A DNA stretch of 38,836 nt. It comes from Balneolales bacterium. GTDB taxonomy: Bacteria > Bacteroidota > Rhodothermia > Balneolales > Cyclonatronaceae. The position numbers and the translations under genes are program-made. Below, piece by piece: positions 34,156 to 38,836 of the stretch. The notes beneath the pieces were generated by a model. That model was not told the origin of the DNA, made no database searches, and worked only from the letters and a program-made list of their open reading frames with translations. Positions within the stretch are counted from its first letter, which is position 1, and every line of letters begins with the position of its first letter. The stretch lies in the NCBI GenBank assembly GCA_020832405.1, contig JAFIET010000036.1, positions 1-38,836 on the forward strand, read 5' to 3'.

Positions 34156-34416
34156 TTAGTAGGATATGGGTTTGTTGTGCTTGCGGGCGAGCTTATCACG
34201 AAGCTTTGCCTTGTAGCTTACGGAGTTGCCGCCCGTGCCGCTGCCGTAGTTTCCGAAAAGCGGCTCGCCAACAATGAAAGGCTCGCTGAGGTTTTCTTCC
34301 TGCTCTACGTAGGCCATCAGGGCTTCTTTGATGATGGCGGAGCGGCTGCAGTTTTTGGCTTCAGCGAGGCTGTCGAGCTTTTGCTCGAGCTCTTTGGGCA
34401 GGCGTACTGACGTCAT
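34156..34416 (-). CDS. Ribbon-helix-helix antitoxin (VapB/CopG-like)
   Basis: I take the ATG at 34416 (86 residues), because it starts exactly at the DNA-binding strand (MTSVRLPKELEQKLDSLAEA, then KNCSRSAIIKEALMAYVEQE), as in CopG/RHH antitoxins. The frame is open back to 34497 but that stretch is not protein-like, and it contains the dyad at 34460-34478, which suits a promoter. The C-terminal half (EPFIVGEPLFGNYGSGTGGN, SYKAKLRDKLARK) is flexible and basic, the likely toxin-binding tail. It should neutralise the PIN toxin and repress the operon. Confidence 0.85.
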   Translation of the reverse strand: MTSVRLPKELEQKLDSLAEAKNCSRSAIIKEALMAYVEQEENLSEPFIVGEPLFGNYGSGTGGNSVSYKAKLRDKLARKHNKPISY

Positions 34417-34459
34417 GACATTTGGAGTTTGGTTTGCAGATTCCGGCTTGTGCCGGTTT

Positions 34460-34478
34460 GTACTACATAATGTATTAC
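34460..34478. promoter_or_regulatory. Candidate operator of the vapBC-like operon
   Basis: GTACTACATAATGTATTAC is an imperfect palindrome: eight of nine arm positions pair around a central A, including the perfect core TACAT-A-ATGTA. It lies 44 bases ahead of the antitoxin start, where autoregulating ribbon-helix-helix antitoxins bind. Confidence 0.55.
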
Positions 34479-34502
34479 TTTTTCTCCGGTTTTTCAAGTT
34501 TT

Positions 34503-36488
34503 TTATCTGATGTCGTAAACCATATTATTGCGGTCTATGTCAGGGAAGTGCCGGTCTGGGTCAATTTCTACACGCAGGATGTCGGTGTAGGGCGCCCTGT
34601 ATTCGGCGTTTCTCGTGCCGGTGAGCCAGTGTTCGTGTGAGATGCGGGCATCGTTTACTTCGCCGTTTGCACGGGTGATGCGCAGCAGCACAGGCATGGG
34701 CACGTTGCCGTAATCCCTAATCCGTATTACGCTTTCGCCGTCTTCGATGTGCAGCCCGGCAATGCCCTGATTGAGCGTCCAGGTTTCGTAGTACCAGGAC
34801 CGCCAGAACCAGCCGAGGTCCATGCCGCTCACGCGTTCAAAGGTGCGGAACATATCCCAGGGGTACATTTGCTTAAAGGCCCATTCCTGCACTATAGTTC
34901 GGTACGCTTCCCAAAATGCATCCTCGCCGATTACCCCGCGTAGTGCAACCAGCACAGAGGCCGGTTTGGGGTAAGAAGCAATGCCGTACGCCTGCTGTGA
35001 ATAATGAAAATCAGACCAGCGCATCAGCTCGCCTTCCCGGTTGTTGCGCGCAAAACTGATATAGCTTTGCTGAGTGCCGGCATGCTTATCCACTTCGGGG
35101 AAACGGCTGTGACGGGCTTCGTCCGTAGCAAACACGGTGTTGCCTTCGTCAATCCAGGTGTAGATGCGCTCGTTGGTGCTCACAATCATGGGGAACCACA
35201 TGTGCGCGAGTTCGTGCGCGGTTACGCTGTAGAGCGCCATCGCACCCCGCTGATTATAATCGCCCATGAGGGTCATCATCGGGTATTCCATTCCGCCGCC
35301 GATTATGGTCGAGCCTTCAACAGAGGTCATGTGCGGCCAGGGATACGGGAAGCCGGTCATTTCCGATAAAAAGCTGATGGCATGCGCGTTGTATTCTGCC
35401 ATCTCGGTCCACAGCGGGGCGAGCTCGCGGTAGAAGGCGTTCATGAGCGAGTAGTTGGTCTGCCCGTCGCCGGTGAGGTCACCAACGGGCGTGCGGCGTG
35501 CATCCCAGAATGATTTGCGGGTCGCACTGAAGGCCACATCCCGCACCCGCTCACTTTCGAAATGCCATGTGAGCATGCCGTTTTCACTTTCAGCAGTTGC
35601 GTTGCGGCCGAAATCTTCTGCGGTGATTACATGAATTACTTCATCACTTTCTTTAGCCGCCAGATAGCGCTCCAGCACATGGGGTGCGAGCGTTTCATCA
35701 GGATTGAGGAAATCCCCGGTCGCCATCACAACCCAGTCATCAGGCATGGTTATGGCCAGGCGGTAATCCGCGAATCCGTGATAGAACTCAGCGTTTCCTC
35801 TAAAGGGCTCGGTGAACCAACCGTACACATCATCATACACGCTGAACTGCGGGTACCAATAGCCCAGGAAGAAGAGGTCATCAGCCCAGCCGTTTCTGCC
35901 GGATGCCCCCCTGCGCGGTATTTCCGCCGTCCACTCGATTTCTACCTCCACCTCACCGCCCGACGGCAGGCCCTCAGCCAGATAAATGATCAGCTGCGTG
36001 CCCTGCACCACATAGGCCGGAAAACGGTTCTGACCTTCGGTAAGCCTGCGCCCGTTCACGGTAACAGCCTGAATCTGCTTTCCGCCGGTGATGTCCTGCG
36101 TGCGGGCCCTCACAACGCCTTTGCGGTGCACGTTCAGCGCCAGCTCCATGTGGAGGCGCCCGAGCTCATCCGGCGACTGATTAAAGTAGGTGGCCCGCAT
36201 CTGCCCTTCCAGTTTTTTGGTTACCGGATTAAGGGTTGCCTCGATGTCGTAGCTTGCATACTGCTGCCAGAAGTGCTCGCCCGGTGCGCCGGTTTCGGTG
36301 CGGGTGCCGGCCTCGATGGCTGCGAGATATTCACCGGGGATGTCGATAGGATACGGTATCGGGCGGGTGTCGTGCAGCAGCATCAGGTTTTGAGTCCGCT
36401 GCTCTTTGGTTGTTTTTTCGGAGGATGAACACGCCCAGGCCACGAGCAGCGCTGTGAGCATTAACAGCGCCGGATAAATTTTGATCAT
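34503..36488 (-). CDS. Lipoprotein M1-family metallopeptidase (661 residues)
   Basis: The N-terminus (LLMLTALLVAWACSSSEKTT) is a lipoprotein signal, cysteine near residue 20. The M1 fold follows: YASYDIEATLNPVTKKLEGQ, LHMELALNVHRKG, then the substrate-binding region MTSVEGSTIIGGGMEYPMMT (GGMEYP, the variant GAMEN site of this subgroup). The zinc motif is VTAHELAHMWFPMIV near residue 424 and the second glutamate is in YTWIDEGNTVFATDEARH. This subgroup is common in Bacteroidota and probably trims peptides in the periplasm or at the surface. The gene ends only six bases from the far end of the antitoxin frame's upstream extension. Confidence 0.92.
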   Translation of the reverse strand: MIKIYPALLMLTALLVAWACSSSEKTTKEQRTQNLMLLHDTRPIPYPIDIPGEYLAAIEAGTRTETGAPGEHFWQQYASYDIEATLNPVTKKLEGQMRATYFNQSPDELGRLHMELALNVHRKGVVRARTQDITGGKQIQAVTVNGRRLTEGQNRFPAYVVQGTQLIIYLAEGLPSGGEVEVEIEWTAEIPRRGASGRNGWADDLFFLGYWYPQFSVYDDVYGWFTEPFRGNAEFYHGFADYRLAITMPDDWVVMATGDFLNPDETLAPHVLERYLAAKESDEVIHVITAEDFGRNATAESENGMLTWHFESERVRDVAFSATRKSFWDARRTPVGDLTGDGQTNYSLMNAFYRELAPLWTEMAEYNAHAISFLSEMTGFPYPWPHMTSVEGSTIIGGGMEYPMMTLMGDYNQRGAMALYSVTAHELAHMWFPMIVSTNERIYTWIDEGNTVFATDEARHSRFPEVDKHAGTQQSYISFARNNREGELMRWSDFHYSQQAYGIASYPKPASVLVALRGVIGEDAFWEAYRTIVQEWAFKQMYPWDMFRTFERVSGMDLGWFWRSWYYETWTLNQGIAGLHIEDGESVIRIRDYGNVPMPVLLRITRANGEVNDARISHEHWLTGTRNAEYRAPYTDILRVEIDPDRHFPDIDRNNMVYDIR

Positions 36489-36606
36489 AGTAAAATTAAC
36501 TTCGGGTAGTAAGGTTAGATTGATTCAGCTGAGCTTTCAAAATAATGGCTGCCTGAACGACCTGCTGTAAAATTTAAACCGCCTGTGAAGTCTTTAGCCT
36601 GCTTTT

Positions 36607-37224
36607 TTATTCTGCGGCTATTTGCTGAGGCACAAATATCATGGCAGCAGAATTCATGCAGTAGCGCAGGCCGGTTGGTTCGGGTCCGTCATCAAATACG
36701 TGGCCCAGGTGCGAGTCGCAGCGGGCGCAAATCACCTCGGTGCGAACCATAAACAGGGAACGGTCTTCACGGTAGTCGGTGCTGATTTTCGCCAGGGGCT
36801 CCCAAAAGCTGGGCCAGCCGGTACGGGAGTCGTACTTCACTTCCGATGAAAATAAAGGATGATGACATCCGCGGCAGTAATAAATGCCTTCCCTTGTTTC
36901 GCTGTTGTATTCGTTGCGCCAGGGCAGCTCGGTGCCCTCATTGCGCAGGATGCGGTACTCGCCCCGGGTGAGCAGCTCCCGCCACTCCCGCTCCGTGCGC
37001 TCCACGCGGTCAATCACAGAGCGGTCCGTCAGCTGCCTGAAGGCGGCGATTTCCTCCGCACTCAGCGGCTCGACCTGCAAGTGCGGTCTCTCCTGTGCGG
37101 CTTCCTCTGCGAACGCCAGTTCAGCCGGCACCGGCACTTCTTCAGGGCCGGAAGCACATCCCCCGAAAAACAACAAAAAAATACCGGCAATGAATGCCAC
37201 AGTAAGCGGGTAAAATGATTTCAT
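36607..37224 (-). CDS. msrB: Lipoprotein peptide-methionine (R)-S-oxide reductase, MsrB
   Basis: A 205-residue protein: a lipoprotein signal (VAFIAGIFLLFFGGCASGPE) and a spacer, then a complete MsrB domain. It repairs the R form of methionine sulfoxide. Two CxxC pairs bind structural zinc (YYCRGCHHPLF near 116-119, VICARCDSH near 162-165). YDSRTGWPSFWEP and GHVFDDGPEPTGLRYCMNSA hold the substrate pocket, with the catalytic Cys in RYCMNS near 187. The anchored location suggests protection of envelope proteins against oxidation. No msrA is adjacent. It is divergent from the DUF4097-type gene. Confidence 0.94.
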   Translation of the reverse strand: MKSFYPLTVAFIAGIFLLFFGGCASGPEEVPVPAELAFAEEAAQERPHLQVEPLSAEEIAAFRQLTDRSVIDRVERTEREWRELLTRGEYRILRNEGTELPWRNEYNSETREGIYYCRGCHHPLFSSEVKYDSRTGWPSFWEPLAKISTDYREDRSLFMVRTEVICARCDSHLGHVFDDGPEPTGLRYCMNSAAMIFVPQQIAAE

Positions 37225-37407
37225 ACTTTGGTTGATTTTGGTTTTTTGATGATGAACCCAAAACCGACAGGCAGACTGAATGGTTCAGGCTAAATATCAC
37301 AGGAAAAAATTTACGCCAAATTATTGCTGCTCATACACTAACTTTTTGATCTGCAGCTTCGTAAAATGCCGGTCAGCTACATCCTTAGAAAATCAGACAT
37401 TTAATTA

Positions 37408-38388
37408 ATGTACAAAGTGATGCATACCAAATTTACGATACTTGTTGCAGGCATTCTGCTGCTGCTCATTCCTGCCCTGCTGCCGCTAACGGCCCAGCCC
37501 GATAATGTGTACCGCACCGAAACCTTCCGCACCGGAAACGCTCCGTCTCTCTCGGCCGCAACTTCGGGCGGTAACGTCACCATCGAGCGGCACGACCGCG
37601 ATGAAGTGGTGATACACGTAATTGCACGACGGGCAGGCCGGTACCTGAGCCCCGGCGACGACCTCTCGCAATACGCCGACCTTACCATCGAACAGAACGG
37701 TGATGAAATTTCCGTTAGCGCACGGAGCAGAAACCGCTCCGGTTTCAGCCTGTTTGGCAGCTCAGGCGGGAACGTGAGCGTTTCCTACCATATCATGACG
37801 CCGGCGGGGAGTTCGGCCGAGGCTACGACCTCCGGGGGTAACATCAGCCTGAGGGGACTCAACGGCACGCAGAACCTCCGCACCAGCGGCGGCAACGTGA
37901 GCCTTGCAGACGCTTCGGGCAGCCTTCGCGCCAGTACCAGCGGCGGCAACATTGAAGCAAGAGGCGTAAGCGGTGAGCTTGACGCGAGCACCTCCGGCGG
38001 CCGCATCACCCTCAGCAACAGCAGCGGCAACCTGCGCGTACGCACCTCCGGCGGCAACATCAGCATCCGCGATTCGAACGGCACCATCAGCGCAAGCACC
38101 TCGGGCGGTAACATCACCGCTTCGATTGCGGAGCCGGGCGAGTCCGTGAACCTGACTACCAGCGGCGGCAACGTGAGCCTGAACCTGCCGGCTTCGCTCA
38201 CCGCAGCCGGCAGCCCGGGGCTCACCCTCAACCTGCGCGGCAGCAGCGCAAGCATGCAGGGCACCCTCCGCGGCGAAATGCAGAACAGCGATATCAGCCG
38301 GAACCGCATCAGCGGCACCTTCGGGGCCGGGGCTTCCGAAATCACCCTGCGTACATCCGGCGGCCGCACAACCCTTACCTTTGAATAG
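37408..38388 (+). CDS. Exported DUF4097-type beta-repeat protein
   Basis: A 326-residue protein with a signal peptide ([22 protein letters not shown]). It then carries ten copies of a [ST]SGG[NR] turn about 15-25 residues apart ([45 protein letters not shown] and so on). This is the pattern of the DUF4097 family, thought to form a right-handed beta solenoid; some family members are called putative adhesins. An ATG at 37420 is an alternative start. Long open frames on the opposite strand arise from the repetitive GC-rich codons and are not genes. The function in this organism is unknown. Confidence 0.88.
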   Translation: MYKVMHTKFTILVAGILLLLIPALLPLTAQPDNVYRTETFRTGNAPSLSAATSGGNVTIERHDRDEVVIHVIARRAGRYLSPGDDLSQYADLTIEQNGDEISVSARSRNRSGFSLFGSSGGNVSVSYHIMTPAGSSAEATTSGGNISLRGLNGTQNLRTSGGNVSLADASGSLRASTSGGNIEARGVSGELDASTSGGRITLSNSSGNLRVRTSGGNISIRDSNGTISASTSGGNITASIAEPGESVNLTTSGGNVSLNLPASLTAAGSPGLTLNLRGSSASMQGTLRGEMQNSDISRNRISGTFGAGASEITLRTSGGRTTLTFE

Positions 38389-38441
38389 GCCGACAAAGCT
38401 GCCGTAAAGCGGGGCGCCATCCCCCGAAAATTGCCTATCTT

Positions 38442-38479
38442 GGGGAATACGACTTGTTTCGTGTTCCCCTTTTTTTATT
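38442..38479 (+). terminator. Rho-independent terminator of the DUF4097-type gene
   Basis: GGGGAA-T-ACGA (38442-38452) pairs with TCGT-G-TTCCCC (38459-38469), the inner T opposite G, followed by eight T. Confidence 0.9.
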
Positions 38480-38504
38480 TCCAAAACCTTCAAACCCGAC
38501 CTGT

Positions 38505-38836
38505 ATGAATGCTCCTTTACCATGCGGCAAGCCTTTGCGCTGCACCCGCATTTCGTTGCTTAGGGTGATGGGCAACACCCTCGCCCTCATTTTGTTCACA
38601 GCCCTGCTTACCGGCCTCAGCGCCCCAAACAGCACCGCGCAAACCGGCGGACTCACCCCAGAGCTCATGATGGAGATCGGGCGCCTCGGAAATCCCGTCG
38701 TTTCGCCCGACGGACGCACCGTGCTGTTCACCATCACCTATATGTCGGTTGACGAAAATTCGTCGTCCACTCATATCTACCGACGCGATATCGGTTCAGA
38801 AATCATCATGCAGCTCACAACCGGCGCTTCGGCTTC
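38505..38836 (+). CDS. S9-family peptidase (prolyl oligopeptidase type), N-terminal part
   Basis: From the ATG at 38505 the frame is open to the window edge (about 110 residues). A signal peptide ([20 protein letters not shown]) leads into [40 protein letters not shown] and [17 protein letters not shown]. The LTPE-x-hM-x-hGRLG-x-P-x-hSPDG opening is typical of the beta-propeller of secreted S9C-type (acylaminoacyl peptidase/dipeptidyl peptidase) enzymes. The catalytic domain lies beyond the window, so activity cannot be judged. A strong terminator 26 bases upstream implies its own promoter or read-through from the DUF4097-type gene. Confidence 0.8.
   Translation, partial: MNAPLPCGKPLRCTRISLLRVMGNTLALILFTALLTGLSAPNSTAQTGGLTPELMMEIGRLGNPVVSPDGRTVLFTITYMSVDENSSSTHIYRRDIGSEIIMQLTTGASA

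Noticed and set aside
37408-38388. TSGGN repeats as a CRISPR or direct-repeat array
   Set aside because: The repeats are short, in frame, of unequal spacing and part of one continuous protein; there are no uniform repeats or spacers.
37762-38523. Long leftward frames opposite the DUF4097-type gene
   Set aside because: They mirror the GC-rich repetitive codons of the real gene and give low-complexity alanine/glycine or proline/leucine-rich products.

Overview
The window looks like chromosome from a marine or saline member of the Bacteroidota/Rhodothermota/Balneolota group. That placement is inference. It rests on three secreted proteins ending in type IX secretion (T9SS) sorting domains of the NYPNPFNP...GVYLYRLQ...KMLLVK kind, on promoters of the Bacteroidota type (TTG, about 19-20 nt, TAnnTTTG), on many outer-membrane barrels and lipoproteins, and on a mid-range GC content. 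No rRNA, tRNA, CRISPR array, transposase or phage gene was seen.

Left part (1-10245, all minus strand): the N-terminus of a TPR-like exported protein, a membrane-anchored proline-iminopeptidase-like hydrolase, an Omp85/BamA-type barrel, a 554-residue lipoprotein paired with a small outer-membrane barrel, and a 1611-residue T9SS cargo (beta-propeller, then GLUG-like repeats, then sorting domain). A 675-base AT-rich divergent gap with several perfect inverted repeats follows.

Middle (10921-24720): a rightward group of a YheT-type hydrolase, an M17 leucyl aminopeptidase and an ATP-grasp enzyme, the first two starting with TTG. Leftward genes follow: a sugar O-acetyltransferase, two small membrane proteins, a possible 38-residue peptide, a lipoprotein, a NarL-type response regulator and a 987-residue periplasmic-propeller histidine kinase. 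Next comes a compact arsenic cluster, arsR / arsD-arsA. Matching 16-bp palindromes sit at both of its promoters and a terminator closes it. No arsenite pump or arsenate reductase is present in the window.

Right part (25048-38836): a 1595-residue mosaic T9SS cargo containing a 963-bp tandem duplication, a PQQ-type sugar dehydrogenase with a sorting domain, two M1 metallopeptidases flanking a VapBC-type toxin-antitoxin pair, a lipoprotein MsrB, a DUF4097-type beta-repeat protein and the start of an S9 peptidase. Overall the segment is rich in exported hydrolases and surface proteins.

The observations most worth following are: (i) an 18-bp inverted-repeat motif shared by three gaps, one directly ahead of the response-regulator gene; (ii) an ArsD with an extra C-terminal domain and a CC-x5-CC tail; (iii) the 13-mer TTTTCGGGGGATG, found five times exactly in under 39 kb; (iv) the duplicated mosaic surface protein.
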